Shown: positions 36,901 to 44,489 of the stretch, piece after piece
Numbering within the stretch: the stretch's first letter is position 1
Layout: each line of letters begins with the position of its first letter
Assembly (NCBI RefSeq): GCF_012070565.1
Contig: NZ_JAAQRO010000032.1
Span: forward strand, 1-64,000
Length of the DNA: 64,000 nucleotides
DNA from: Anaerosporobacter faecicola
GTDB taxonomy: Bacteria; Bacillota; Clostridia; Lachnospirales; Lachnospiraceae
Direction of reading: 5' to 3'
Made by a program: the position numbers and the translations under genes
Notes under the pieces: model-generated
Databases searched by the model: none
Told to the model about the DNA's origin: nothing
What the model saw: only the letters and a program-made list of their open reading frames with translations

Positions 36901-37084
36901 AGGATTTGGCTCGCTGGATACAGAATCCTTAGAGCAGGCATTGGAGACCTTATCGGGCCTGACGGAAAAGAATCGTTTGATCGGGATTATATCCCATGTT
37001 AATGAGCTCAAGGAACGGATTAATGACCAGATCGTGGTGGAACGAGGAAAACATGGAAGTACGCTGTATATGAAGACAATTTAA
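33980..37084 (+). CDS. sbcC: Exonuclease subunit SbcC (Rad50-like ATPase)
   Basis: The 1034-residue SMC-like ATPase has Walker A GPTGAGKT (about 35-42), long coiled coils rich in Glu, Gln and Lys, a central zinc-hook CPVCGS (about 522-527), then the returning coil. The C-terminal signature SLSGGESFKAAL is near 937 and Walker B TLFIDEGFGSLD near 968. The length is normal. It works with SbcD to open DNA ends using ATP. Several long frames on the opposite strand inside it are coding shadows caused by its composition. A hairpin follows at 37091-37125. Confidence 0.97.
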   Translation: MRPIQITIAAWGSYNEKVVVDFTRFNQGSLFLITGPTGAGKTTIFDAISFALYGDVSGKTREKGSLRSDFAAAGEDTFVELLFEHKGKQYKVYRAPKYERPKKRGEGTTTSLEVAELYVEDQQPIVIITEVNRKIEEILGLTYQQFKQVSMIAQGEFLELLVASSKDRVEILRNIFKTNQYERLQKALTEKSLRLQKNLAEQNSRLEEIVNTLDTTKEEEELQELLESPPYHYARILTLLKESIADGKKQDRIREEEIQIMEKREKKLVETIAKGEKVMEDRRRLQLLEEEHLQLEAQKQEVVLKQEKAKCALKAMQVESFDRMYASSVTRYTNAKGKWEKIKAELEEVKPEHTKRQEQFQQIEGMEKVLLQLQMKQQQVEGYVPLMEEITTLEKKREQNLVEYKKNKENQQASLEEQKQLQETYEKEKEEYASYENLEVAIEQNKAKQEKQNTQLNRIRVLQQKKQELEDQIRNWQALVPAYKAIEEEQMQAKRIYDEKEMEYRRAIVGIVARELEEGKPCPVCGSTSHPKKAVVAHDVPNEKEVEEYKKTAEKKNAAYQQYFIKMTGMKEKQKALQEELEHSCLEQDLAINQIEGRENELLLALQELQQEEQLLGKKKTKKEAVKNCIVEREKAIKDVENILSQLGNKAQLLQQEQRQWEEQLQQKKEALPVEYKTVEAITETLTTLKNQIAASKKEISAIRENYEKINSRFDQLQALRCEREEEMRSIHGQSKEEKKNLEEALIKYGFSSREAYQQAFLPEEERTRLEQEIKQYMDTYSQNEAQQKTLKETIGKEQVLPLEDLRKEQESCRNKKAELLEKQQISHTKRMVNQKASQALEEKIKKRAVLEEEYGVLKQLDNVTKGNNSERLVFEQYVLASYFEDILHAANLRLLVMTNSRYELMRSMGVNDARKKDSLDLEVLDHYTGKKRSVKSLSGGESFKAALSLALGMSDIIQSYAGGIQIDTLFIDEGFGSLDTESLEQALETLSGLTEKNRLIGIISHVNELKERINDQIVVERGKHGSTLYMKTI

Positions 37085-37088
37085 TGAT

Positions 37089-37130
37089 GTAAGGGTCAAG
37101 TATCATGGAATATCATTTGACCCTTATATT
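37089..37130 (+). terminator. Terminator of sbcDC
   Basis: AAGGGTCAA (37091-37099) pairs with TTGACCCTT (37117-37125) and is followed by ATATTTAG, a weak T-run. Confidence 0.6.
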
Positions 37131-37214
37131 TAGTTCACATTTTCTCATGTATGCAGGGCAGAAAGCATGAAAATGTTTTAATAAAAGAAATTATTCAAAA
37201 AATTAAAAAAACAC

Positions 37215-37243
37215 TTGACTTTCTTGTCGAAAACAAGTATACT
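37215..37243 (+). promoter_or_regulatory. tRNA promoter
   Basis: TTGACT (37215-37220), 17-base spacer, TATACT (37238-37243), ending 45 bases before tRNA-Val. Near-consensus sigma-A promoter. Confidence 0.85.
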
Positions 37244-37288
37244 AGCAAAGTACTTGTGACGTAGCAATACAGAGCAGTACTTTGATAT

Positions 37289-37361
37289 GGGATCATAGCT
37301 CAGCTGGGAGAGCATCTGCCTTACAAGCAGAGGGTCATAGGTTCGAGCCCTATTGGTCCCA
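37289..37361 (+). tRNA. tRNA-Val (TAC)
   Basis: A 73-base cloverleaf: acceptor GGGATCA pairs with TGGTCCC, D-arm TAGCTCAGCTGGGAGAGCA, anticodon loop CTTACAA with anticodon TAC, and T-loop GGTTCGAGCCC. CCA is not encoded. It is co-transcribed with tRNA-Met. Confidence 0.95.
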
Positions 37362-37398
37362 TTCCTTATCATTATGTTAAGGACAAGAAATCAAATAT

Positions 37399-37472
37399 GG
37401 CGGAGTAGCTCAGTTGGCTAGAGCATGCGGTTCATACCCGCAGTGTCGGCGGTTCAAATCCGTTCTCCGCTA
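37399..37472 (+). tRNA. tRNA-Met (CAT), elongator type
   Basis: A 74-base cloverleaf: acceptor GGCGGAG pairs with CTCCGCT (first pair G-U), D-arm TAGCTCAGTTGGCTAGAGCA, anticodon loop TTCATAC, and T-loop GGTTCAAATCC. It lacks the initiator-type C1-A72 mismatch and GGG/CCC anticodon stem, so it is elongator Met. A lysidine-modified Ile-tRNA cannot be fully excluded by sequence alone. Confidence 0.92.
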
Positions 37473-37490
37473 TTATATTTACTGAATGAG

Positions 37491-37523
37491 ATGTCAAATA
37501 ATAGGTACACTATTATTTGACAT
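37491..37523 (+). terminator. Hairpin after the tRNA pair
   Basis: ATGTCAAATAATAG (37491-37504) pairs perfectly with CTATTATTTGACAT (37510-37523) around GTACA, followed by TTCTTATATT. Probable terminator of the tRNA transcript. Confidence 0.75.
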
Positions 37524-37619
37524 TTCTTATATTAGGGGTCGGGTTTCAAAAACCCTTAATTTCAATCGTAATCAGGCTTGTATCAAATAGAATAACAAAT
37601 GGCTAAAAGGAGGAATAAC

Positions 37620-38195
37620 ATGCGAGTAGGTATGGGATATGACGTACACAAATTAGTGGAAAACCGTGATTTGATCCTTGGAGGGGTACCCATTCCATAT
37701 GAATTAGGGTTATTGGGACATTCGGATGCGGATGTTTTGTTACATGCAATTATGGATGCACTACTGGGTGCAGCAGCGCTTGGAGATATTGGAAAACATT
37801 TTCCCGACACGGATGATCGATACAAAGGAATCTCGAGTTTGGCTTTATTAAAAGAAGTAAAAAATTTGCTTGATCAGGAGCTATATGTCATTGAGAATAT
37901 TGATGCAACCATTATTGCACAAAAACCAAAGATGGCTCCTTATATTCAAACGATGCGTGAGAACATTGCAAGTACTCTTCAGATTGAAGTGAGTCAGGTT
38001 AATGTCAAAGCTACTACAGAAGAAGGCTTAGGCTTTACAGGAGAAGGAAAAGGAATCTCCTCTCAAGCAATCTGTATGTTGACGAACGTTAGTAATTATG
38101 CCTATGATCATGTGATAGAAACCTTCCAACCAGCAGGTGGTTGTGGCGGATGCAGCGGTTGTAGCGGTTGCGGTAAGAAGAATGCTCCTGTGTAA
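37620..38195 (+). CDS. ispF: 2-C-methyl-D-erythritol 2,4-cyclodiphosphate synthase with Cys/Gly tail
   Basis: This enzyme of the non-mevalonate isoprenoid pathway converts CDP-ME 2-phosphate to the cyclodiphosphate. The core (residues 1-157) has the expected [21 protein letters not shown] (metal Asp and His), [11 protein letters not shown] and [16 protein letters not shown] 37620 follows AAAAGGAGG, shortening an in-frame ATG at 37599 by seven residues. The C-terminus extends about 30 residues past the usual end and finishes with a [15 protein letters not shown]-like cluster of Cys and Gly. That tail is not part of the IspF fold and may bind metal. No partner genes of the pathway are adjacent. 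Confidence 0.95.
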   Translation: MRVGMGYDVHKLVENRDLILGGVPIPYELGLLGHSDADVLLHAIMDALLGAAALGDIGKHFPDTDDRYKGISSLALLKEVKNLLDQELYVIENIDATIIAQKPKMAPYIQTMRENIASTLQIEVSQVNVKATTEEGLGFTGEGKGISSQAICMLTNVSNYAYDHVIETFQPAGGCGGCSGCSGCGKKNAPV

Positions 38196-38344
38196 GAGCA
38201 ATATTGGTATATGATTAGGGTGTCAAAAGCCCATATGATCATTATATTCACTGGAAACACACAAACAAAATAAGGAATACTAATATTTTAAGTTGACAAA
38301 ACATAAAATAATGAATAGAATAAAGCAAAGAATAGTGTAAAAGC

Positions 38345-38620
38345 GATGAACAGAAAAGTAGCAGATATTGAGATAACAGAGATGGAGTGTCACCGGCTGT
38401 AAGCATTCCTTATCAACGTATAGAATAATCTTCTTACAAATGGTTTGTAAGACTGTGAAGTGCATCTGGGAGCTGATTTTGTGAAAGGGTACTGTAGCAA
38501 GATCCGGTAGCAGCCGTTATGTGTAATGAGAGATTAATAAGAAGTATTGATTAATAAATAGAGTGGAACCGCGAAGTATTCGCCTCTAATAGGATGTTTG
38601 TCCTGTTAGAGGCGTTTTTT
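38345..38620 (+). promoter_or_regulatory. Cysteine T-box riboswitch leader
   Basis: The leader has T-box landmarks in order: a GAACAGAAAAGTA start, the distal Stem I region (GGAGTGTCACCGGCTGTAAG), a specifier context GTGAAGTGCATC with codon TGC (Cys) at 38461-38463, and the T-box sequence AGAGTGGAACCGCG at 38560-38573. A terminator stem follows (GCCTCTAATAGGA with TCCTGTTAGAGGC and a T-run, 38583-38620). Uncharged tRNA-Cys should favour antitermination and expression of cysE and cysS downstream. Start of the leader is approximate. Confidence 0.92.
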
Positions 38621-38628
38621 AGTTGATG

Positions 38629-38679
38629 CAAAGGTCAAAAGGTCATTTCACATTGTGCTTGCACAAATGTGAATATGAC
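38629..38679 (+). repeat. Dispersed repeat, copy upstream of cysE (first)
   Basis: CAAAGGTCAAAAGGTC begins a 51-base unit containing TTTCACATTGTGCTTGCACA and an inverted GTGAATATGAC end. The arms (GGTCATTTCACAT and ATGTGAATATGACA) form an imperfect stem. Nearly identical to the copy at 38781. Confidence 0.8.
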
Positions 38680-38736
38680 ATATTGACCTGCAGGACATGA
38701 GCAAGAAGCGCGAATGCGTGGATTGCGAATGTTCCA

Positions 38737-38770
38737 GAATTGTGGGAGTTGCGAAGCAACGAAACAATTC
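38737..38770 (+). other. Nested perfect hairpin between the two repeat copies
   Basis: GAATTGT (38737-38743) pairs with ACAATTC (38764-38770), and inside it GTTGC (38748-38752) pairs with GCAAC (38756-38760) around GAA. It lies midway between the two repeat copies in the cysE leader. Confidence 0.6.
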
Positions 38771-38780
38771 GTGCATCATA

Positions 38781-38830
38781 CAAAGGTCAAAAGGTCATTT
38801 CACACCTGGCTTGCACAAATGTGAAATGAC
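38781..38830 (+). repeat. Dispersed repeat, copy upstream of cysE (second)
   Basis: Matches the copy at 38629 over about 50 bases, differing mainly in CACCTGGC for CATTGTGC and in having the more perfect GTGAAATGACG end, which pairs with GGTCATTTCAC. It ends 43 bases before the cysE start. Confidence 0.8.
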
Positions 38831-38873
38831 GCTCTAATCAATGTGATCCCAAATGGAAGGAAAGTGGTTAAGA

Positions 38874-39536
38874 ATGGGATTTATAAAGTTTGTAAAAGAA
38901 GAGATGCAGATTATCAAAGAACGAGATCCTGCAATCAAGACGCCAATGGAAGTTTTTTTATATCCAAGTTTTAAAGCCGTATTACGGTATCGGATTGCAC
39001 ATAAATTATATTTGAAGAAGCATTTCTTCTTGGCAAGATGGTATTCGCAAAGAACGGTTCGAAAAACAGGTATTGAAATTCACCCAGGGGCAACAATAGG
39101 AAAAGGGTTATTTATCGATCATGGAAATGGTGTTATAATAGGTGAGACTGCCATTGTGGGAGATAATGTTACCTTATATCAGGGCGTGACATTAGGTGGT
39201 ACGGGTAAAGAGACGGGAAAACGTCATCCTACCATCGGTGATAACTGTATGATTAGTGCAGGTGCAAAAATCTTAGGATCCTTTACCGTTGGAGAGAATT
39301 CCAAGATTGGTGCGGGTAGCGTTGTTCTGTCCGAGGTACCGCCAAATTCAACAGTTGTTGGTGTGCCAGGACGTGTTGTCAAACGAGATAACGTGAAAGT
39401 GCCAAGAGAAGATATGGATCAAGTACATTTACCAGACCCTGTTTTGAATGATCTGTCAAGATTACAAGAAGAAAACTGTACATTACGGGAAGAGTTAGAA
39501 GCACTGAAGAAACGGGTAGAATTATTAAGCAAGTAA
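38874..39536 (+). CDS. cysE: Serine O-acetyltransferase
   Basis: CysE transfers acetyl from acetyl-CoA to serine, the first step of cysteine synthesis. The 220-residue protein has the short N-terminal helical region of the clostridial form (EEMQIIKERDPAIKTPMEVF), the left-handed beta-helix hexapeptides, and the signature IDHGNGVIIGETAIVGDNV then GVTLGGTGK. It ends in a coiled-coil tail (LQEENCTLREELEALKKRVELL). ATG 38874 is preferred over ATG 38853; GGAAGGAAAG lies between them. It sits under a Cys T-box and upstream of cysS, so regulation by cysteine supply is clear. A sulfhydrylase gene is not in the window. Confidence 0.95.
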   Translation: MGFIKFVKEEMQIIKERDPAIKTPMEVFLYPSFKAVLRYRIAHKLYLKKHFFLARWYSQRTVRKTGIEIHPGATIGKGLFIDHGNGVIIGETAIVGDNVTLYQGVTLGGTGKETGKRHPTIGDNCMISAGAKILGSFTVGENSKIGAGSVVLSEVPPNSTVVGVPGRVVKRDNVKVPREDMDQVHLPDPVLNDLSRLQEENCTLREELEALKKRVELLSK

Positions 39537-39648
39537 GTATAGGTAGGCTAGTTGGAATGACTAGGTTGCAAAATGACTACGTTATAGACAACTAAATGAT
39601 GATTATTAAGTTACGTAATGAAAAGCAAGAGAAAGGAATGGTGAAGCA

Positions 39649-41046
39649 ATGAAATTATACAATACATTAACGAAGAAGAAAGAAGAATTCAAACCACTAG
39701 AAGAAGGCAAGGTACGTATGTATGTGTGCGGACCTACTGTTTATAACTATATTCATATTGGTAATGCAAGACCAATGATTATGTTTGATACAGTAAGAAG
39801 ATATTTTGAATACAAAGGATATCAAGTAAACTATGTATCAAATTTTACAGATGTAGATGATAAAATCATTAAGAAAGCCGTAGAGGAAGGTGTACCAACC
39901 ACTGAGATTACGAAACGTTACATTGATGCTGTTAAGGAAGATATGAAAAACCTTAATGTTAAGCCTGCAACAACCCATCCATTAGCGACTCAGGAAATCG
40001 ATGGAATGATCGAGATGATTCAGACGCTTATTGAAAAAGGGCATGCGTATGAAAAGAATGGTACCGTTTATTTTAGAACAAGAAGTTTTGATGGATATGG
40101 TAAATTATCTAAGAAAAACATTGATGATTTGGAAGCTGGGGCAAGAATTGCAGTAAGCGAAGAAAAAGAAGATCCAATGGATTTCGTTCTTTGGAAACCA
40201 AAGAAAGAGGGCGAACCATACTGGGAATCTCCATGGAGTGAGGGAAGACCAGGTTGGCATATTGAATGTTCCGTTATGAGTAAGAAATACCTTGGTGACC
40301 AGATTGATATCCATGCAGGTGGAGAGGATTTAATCTTCCCACACCACGAAAATGAAATTGCGCAAAGTGAAGCTGCCAATGGAAAAGGTTTTGCAAAATA
40401 CTGGTTACACAATGGCTTTTTGAATATTGATAATAAGAAAATGTCCAAATCATTAGGAAACTTCTTCACCGTACGTGAAGTTGGTGCCGAATATCCATAT
40501 GAAGTATTACGTTTCTTCATGCTAAATGTTCATTATAGAAGTCCAATCAACTTCAGCAGAGAATTGATGGAATCAGCAAAAAATGCATTAGAGAGAATCA
40601 AGAATGCAGTAAGTAACCTTGCATTTCTTCTTGAAAATGCACCAGAGCGTGCATTAACGGCAGAAGAGACAGAATTCTACAAGACAATACTTGAGAAGAA
40701 AGAAAAATTCGAAGCAGCAATGGATGATGACTTCAATACAGCAGATGCTGTTGCAGCAATATTTGAAATGGTAAAAGCAGCGAACACGAGCTTAACTGCT
40801 GATTCCTCAAAGCAAGTCATCGCGGATACAAAAAATTGGATTGTAACATTATCGAATGTATTAGGTGTTGATGTGGATACAAAGGAAGAATTATTAGATA
40901 ACGATATTGAAAAATTGATTCAGGATCGTCAAGACGCGAGAAAGAATCGTGATTTTAAGAAAGCGGACGAAATTCGTGATCTACTATTAGAAAAAGGAAT
41001 CATTCTTGAAGATACGAGAGAAGGGGTAAAATGGAAGAGAGCATAA
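39649..41046 (+). CDS. cysS: Cysteinyl-tRNA synthetase
   Basis: This class I synthetase charges tRNA-Cys. The 465-residue protein has zinc ligands starting at YVCGPTVYN, the HIGH-type YIHIGNARP, CSVMSKKYLGDQIDIHAGG, the HHENEIAQSEA zinc site, and KMSKSLGNFF (about 264-273), with a normal DALR-like C-terminal domain. It starts behind GAAAGGAATGG. It is the second gene after cysE under the Cys T-box, and its stop overlaps the mrnC start by 16 bases. This cysE-cysS-mrnC-rlmB order is typical of clostridia and bacilli. Confidence 0.98.
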   Translation: MKLYNTLTKKKEEFKPLEEGKVRMYVCGPTVYNYIHIGNARPMIMFDTVRRYFEYKGYQVNYVSNFTDVDDKIIKKAVEEGVPTTEITKRYIDAVKEDMKNLNVKPATTHPLATQEIDGMIEMIQTLIEKGHAYEKNGTVYFRTRSFDGYGKLSKKNIDDLEAGARIAVSEEKEDPMDFVLWKPKKEGEPYWESPWSEGRPGWHIECSVMSKKYLGDQIDIHAGGEDLIFPHHENEIAQSEAANGKGFAKYWLHNGFLNIDNKKMSKSLGNFFTVREVGAEYPYEVLRFFMLNVHYRSPINFSRELMESAKNALERIKNAVSNLAFLLENAPERALTAEETEFYKTILEKKEKFEAAMDDDFNTADAVAAIFEMVKAANTSLTADSSKQVIADTKNWIVTLSNVLGVDVDTKEELLDNDIEKLIQDRQDARKNRDFKKADEIRDLLLEKGIILEDTREGVKWKRA

Positions 41047-41483
41047 AAGAAATCGCCTTTGCCAAATATCTTAGAGGTGCGTTCGAGTTAGAAGAGGTGG
41101 ATATTAAAACCTATTCCCCTTTAACCCTTGCATATATTGGTGATGCGATTTACGATGTAATTATTCGTACCTTACTAGTAGAGAAGGGAAATGCACCTGT
41201 TCAGAAACTTCATAAGAGAGCAAGTTCTCTTGTGAAAGCTTCTGCCCAAGTGGAGATGTATCGGGCAATAGTAGACGAACTGACAGAGCAGGAGATGAGC
41301 ATCTATAAGCGTGGTCGTAATGCCAAGTCATTTACATCAGCCAAAAATGCATCCATTACCGATTACCGTATGGCAACAGGTGTGGAAGCACTGGTAGGAT
41401 ATCTATATCTAACGGATCAGATGCCGCGAATCATTACATTAATGAAACTAGGACTTGCTCAGATGAACGAGGAGAAAAAGTAA
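41031..41483 (+). CDS. mrnC: Mini-ribonuclease 3
   Basis: Mini-III processes 23S rRNA precursor ends. This 150-residue RNase III domain lacks the dsRNA-binding domain, as the family does. It shows the core SPLTLAYIGDAIYDVIIR (catalytic Asp), NAKSFTSAKNASITDYRMATG and VEALVGYLYL (catalytic Glu). It starts inside the end of cysS and is followed 29 bases later by rlmB, which also acts on 23S rRNA. The gene order and overlap support co-translation. Confidence 0.96.
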   Translation: MEESIKEIAFAKYLRGAFELEEVDIKTYSPLTLAYIGDAIYDVIIRTLLVEKGNAPVQKLHKRASSLVKASAQVEMYRAIVDELTEQEMSIYKRGRNAKSFTSAKNASITDYRMATGVEALVGYLYLTDQMPRIITLMKLGLAQMNEEKK

Positions 41484-41512
41484 AAACCATGCCATAGGCA
41501 GATAGGAGATTT

Positions 41513-42253
41513 ATGAGATACGAAGAATTTACAATTGAAGGTAGAAATGCGGTTTTAGAAGCATTTCGTGCAGGAAAGACAGTGGATCGTCTATTCCTTT
41601 TAGATGGTTGCCAGGACGGACCAATTAAATCCATTCTTAGAGAAGCAAAGAAGGGAGATACCCTAATCAATTTCGTTAAGAAGGAACGTCTTGACCAGAT
41701 ATCTGAAACTGGAAAACACCAGGGTGTTATTGCTTATACAGCTGCTTACGAATATGCAACAGTAGATGATATCCTACAAGCAGCCAAAGAAAAGGGCGAA
41801 CCACCTTTCATCATCGTGTTAGATAATATTGAAGATCCTCACAACTTAGGTGCGATGATCCGTACCGCAAACCAAGCAGGTGCACATGGTATCATCATTC
41901 CAAAACGCCGTGCCGTAGGCTTAACAGCAACGGTTGCGAAAGTATCGGCAGGAGCGATTAACTATACACCAGTAGCCAAGGTTACCAACCTTGCCACAAC
42001 GATTGAAGACCTTAAGAAAGAAGGTTTATGGTTCGTCTGTGCAGATATGGACGGAGAAGTGATGTACAACCTAGATCTGAAAGGACCAATTGGTTTAGTA
42101 ATTGGTAGTGAAGGAGAAGGTGTAGGAAGACTTGTGAAAGAAAAATGTGATTTCGTAGCAAAGATTCCGATGTTAGGAAATATTGATTCTCTGAATGCTT
42201 CTGTTGCAATGGGTGTACTTTCTTATGAAATTGTTCGTCAGAGAATGAAGTAG
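41513..42253 (+). CDS. rlmB: 23S rRNA (guanosine-2'-O-)-methyltransferase RlmB
   Basis: This TrmH/SpoU-family enzyme methylates a 2'-oxygen in 23S rRNA (G2251 in E. coli). The 246-residue protein has the substrate-binding N-domain (EGRNAVLEAFRAGKTVDRLFLL) and the SPOUT knot: LDNIEDPHNLGAMIRTANQAG, IGSEGEGVGRLV and IPMLGNIDSLNASVAMGVLSYE. It starts at ATG 41513 behind TAGGAGA. The neighbouring tRNA-Thr gene has its own promoter. Confidence 0.95.
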   Translation: MRYEEFTIEGRNAVLEAFRAGKTVDRLFLLDGCQDGPIKSILREAKKGDTLINFVKKERLDQISETGKHQGVIAYTAAYEYATVDDILQAAKEKGEPPFIIVLDNIEDPHNLGAMIRTANQAGAHGIIIPKRRAVGLTATVAKVSAGAINYTPVAKVTNLATTIEDLKKEGLWFVCADMDGEVMYNLDLKGPIGLVIGSEGEGVGRLVKEKCDFVAKIPMLGNIDSLNASVAMGVLSYEIVRQRMK

Positions 42254-42296
42254 GGAATAAAGTGCGTATATTTTTCAGATATTTTATACAATTATA

Positions 42297-42325
42297 TTGA
42301 CAACCTGTATACGATTTGTTAAAAT
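42297..42325 (+). promoter_or_regulatory. tRNA-Thr promoter
   Basis: TTGACA (42297-42302), 17-base spacer, TAAAAT (42320-42325), 42 bases before the tRNA. Consensus-like sigma-A promoter. Confidence 0.85.
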
Positions 42326-42367
42326 ATCTTCGTTGACGCGATATGTGTTAACAAATCGAATACAGTT

Positions 42368-42440
42368 GCTGCCATGGCTCAGTCGGTAGAGCGTCGCCTT
42401 GGTAAGGCGGAGGTCGGCGGTTCAAGTCCGCTTGGCAGCT
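42368..42440 (+). tRNA. tRNA-Thr (GGT)
   Basis: A 73-base cloverleaf: acceptor GCTGCCA with TGGCAGC, D-arm TGGCTCAGTCGGTAGAGC, anticodon loop TTGGTAA (anticodon GGT), and T-loop GGTTCAAGTCC. CCA is not encoded. Confidence 0.95.
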
Positions 42441-42444
42441 TAAT

Positions 42445-42474
42445 AAAAAACCCTTGATGATTCAAGGGTTTTTG
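42445..42474. terminator. tRNA-Thr terminator
   Basis: AAAAAACCCTTGA pairs with TCAAGGGTTTTT around a 4-base loop. It is immediately after the tRNA and also lies at the end of the convergent gene at 42481, so it can serve both strands. Confidence 0.92.
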
Positions 42475-42480
42475 TTTTTG

Positions 42481-42945
42481 TTATTCCTCTTCTTCGCCTT
42501 CTTTTACGATCTCTCCTAGAACACGGATCAAGTCATGAATCGTGTTAATTTGGACATCTCGCTCTAAGATGATGTTACGTAGACCAACGGATAGGGTATC
42601 GAATTTTTCTTTTACTTGCGGAGCAATATAAGACATGAATCGGACCTCACTTTCTATGCTGGTTAACATAAAATTGTCTGGAGCAATCCACTCCAGCAGC
42701 ATGTTTTGATCAACTTGAAACCGGCTAGGATTACTCATCGTCATCCAGAATAGAATGCTTAAGCTAACACCATTTTGCTGTATTCCTTGTGGATACATAA
42801 ACATGTGCCAGACAATAAGATGAAGAACAACTTCTATAATAATAAGGGAAATTACAATTAATGTACTAACTAAAACTTCGTATTTGAATGTTTTATCAGT
42901 AGGTGATAAATTGTAATGTTCTCTTATGAAAAATAGTATCTCCAT
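42481..42945 (-). CDS. Uncharacterised two-segment membrane protein
   Basis: The 154-residue protein has two likely membrane segments (about 25-50 and 60-72), then a cytoplasmic helical domain ending in a Glu-rich tail (KEGEEEE). I do not recognise the family. The ATG at 42945 has no good ribosome binding site, which lowers certainty about the start. It is convergent with tRNA-Thr and shares its terminator. Confidence 0.55.
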   Translation of the reverse strand: MEILFFIREHYNLSPTDKTFKYEVLVSTLIVISLIIIEVVLHLIVWHMFMYPQGIQQNGVSLSILFWMTMSNPSRFQVDQNMLLEWIAPDNFMLTSIESEVRFMSYIAPQVKEKFDTLSVGLRNIILERDVQINTIHDLIRVLGEIVKEGEEEE

Positions 42946-43073
42946 ATGAGATAGATTAACACGTAAAATCTATGTGAAATTATACCTAAAGAATGAAAAA
43001 ATAGCCAAAATCAATTGGAAAAAAGCGAAAAGCAAAGTATAATGTAGAAAAGAGATAATAGGAGGTATTGTTG

Positions 43074-43388
43074 ATGAACAAATCAATAGAAAATATTATT
43101 GAAAAAGCAAGTATATCATTTCAAATGATTCATGAAATGAATGCGGCGGTACAGAAACTGTGTGAAGAAACGAAGAGTTCCGAGAATATTACAATTTCTG
43201 TTGAAGATGAATGCTTGAATGTCAAGATTAAAGTTGGAGAGAACACAGCATATACGCAGATCGCCATGTCTGAACTATATGCAAAGGTTATGAAAGCAAA
43301 TACGGCAAATTGTTATGATAAGATCCTTGAGATCATTGAAGAAGGAATTGATGAAAATATTATGGTATATGCAAATTATGCCAAATAG
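43074..43388 (+). CDS. Small uncharacterised soluble protein
   Basis: The 104-residue protein starts at ATG 43074, 8 bases after AGGAGG; upstream TTG codons are less likely starts. It has a helical N-terminus (ENIIEKASISFQMIHEMNAAVQ), a beta section (ENITISVEDECLNVKIKVG) and a helical end. I recognise no family and no catalytic motif. A terminator follows at 43409-43465, so it is a single-gene unit. Confidence 0.6.
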   Translation: MNKSIENIIEKASISFQMIHEMNAAVQKLCEETKSSENITISVEDECLNVKIKVGENTAYTQIAMSELYAKVMKANTANCYDKILEIIEEGIDENIMVYANYAK

Positions 43389-43408
43389 ATGAAATAAGAT
43401 GTTTACAT

Positions 43409-43465
43409 AAGCGCTCAGAAAACAGTGGAAACTACAATAGCAACAATGTTTTCTGGGTGCTTTTT
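43409..43465 (+). terminator. Intrinsic terminator
   Basis: AAGCGCTCAGAAAACA (43409-43424) pairs with TGTTTTCTGGGTGCTT (43447-43462), followed by T residues. Confidence 0.88.
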
Positions 43466-43532
43466 GTTTGCTTGCAATCTGTAGTAAAAAAAGATAGAAT
43501 AAAGTACAACAAGCAACAATGGAGGAAATAGA

Positions 43533-44489
43533 ATGAAAATCGTGTGTTTGGAAGCAAATTGTTTAGGAAATGATGTTGATTTAACTTGTCTTCAGGAGTT
43601 TGGAGAAGTGGTACAATATGGTTCATCAACAGTGGAAGAAACCATTGAGCGTGTAAAAGATGCCGAGGTAATCGTAGTGAATAAGGTACCAATGAATGCG
43701 GATACATTAGCAGGAGCAACGAACCTAAAAGTCATCTGTGTGACGGCAACAGGAACCAATATTATTGATACAGAATATACAAACGGAAGAAATATTACGG
43801 TAATGAATGTGAAAGGATATTCCACAGATGCTGTGGTACAACATACCTTTGCCTTACTCTTTTATATATATGAAAAATTAAATTACTACGATTGTTTTGT
43901 TAAATCAGGTGAATATGTAAAGAATGATATCTTTAGCCATTTTGATAAAAAATTCTTTGAATTAAAGGGAAAGAGATGGGGAATCATCGGTCTTGGTGAA
44001 ATCGGAAAAGGTGTAGCAAAAGTAGCAGAGGCATTTGGCTGTAAGGTATGGTATTATTCTACATCAGGTAAAAATCATGACCAGATATATGAGCAAGTTT
44101 CTTTGGAGAAATTGTTACAGGAGTCTGATATCATATCCATTCATGCTCCACTGAATGAGCAGACTACCAATCTGATCACAAAGAAAGAATTAAGCCAGAT
44201 GAAGAAAACAGCAGTACTATTAAATCTTGGAAGAGGTTCGATTATTAATGAAGCAGATTTAGCAGATGCTTTGGAAGAGGAACTGATTGCAGGAGCTGCA
44301 CTTGATGTTTTAGCAAAGGAACCAATGGCTGCAGATAACCCTCTATTGCGTGTACAGGATAGTACAAAGTTGATCATTACGCCACATATTGCGTGGGCAC
44401 CTGTGGAAACAAGAAGGCGTGTGGTAGAAGAAGTATGTATGAATATGAGGGCATACTTGGCTGGAGAAGAGAGAAATGTGGTAAAATAG
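43533..44489 (+). CDS. D-2-hydroxyacid dehydrogenase (NAD-dependent)
   Basis: The 318-residue enzyme has the split catalytic/NAD-binding fold of the family: Rossmann motif IIGLGEIGKGVAKVAEAFGC (near 151), catalytic Arg in LNLGRGSIINEADL, Glu in ALDVLAKEPM and His in TPHIAWAP. Closest by pattern are hydroxypyruvate/glycerate dehydrogenase-like members; the substrate cannot be fixed from the sequence. It starts behind GGAGGAAA and stands alone between terminators. Confidence 0.88.
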   Translation: MKIVCLEANCLGNDVDLTCLQEFGEVVQYGSSTVEETIERVKDAEVIVVNKVPMNADTLAGATNLKVICVTATGTNIIDTEYTNGRNITVMNVKGYSTDAVVQHTFALLFYIYEKLNYYDCFVKSGEYVKNDIFSHFDKKFFELKGKRWGIIGLGEIGKGVAKVAEAFGCKVWYYSTSGKNHDQIYEQVSLEKLLQESDIISIHAPLNEQTTNLITKKELSQMKKTAVLLNLGRGSIINEADLADALEEELIAGAALDVLAKEPMAADNPLLRVQDSTKLIITPHIAWAPVETRRRVVEEVCMNMRAYLAGEERNVVK

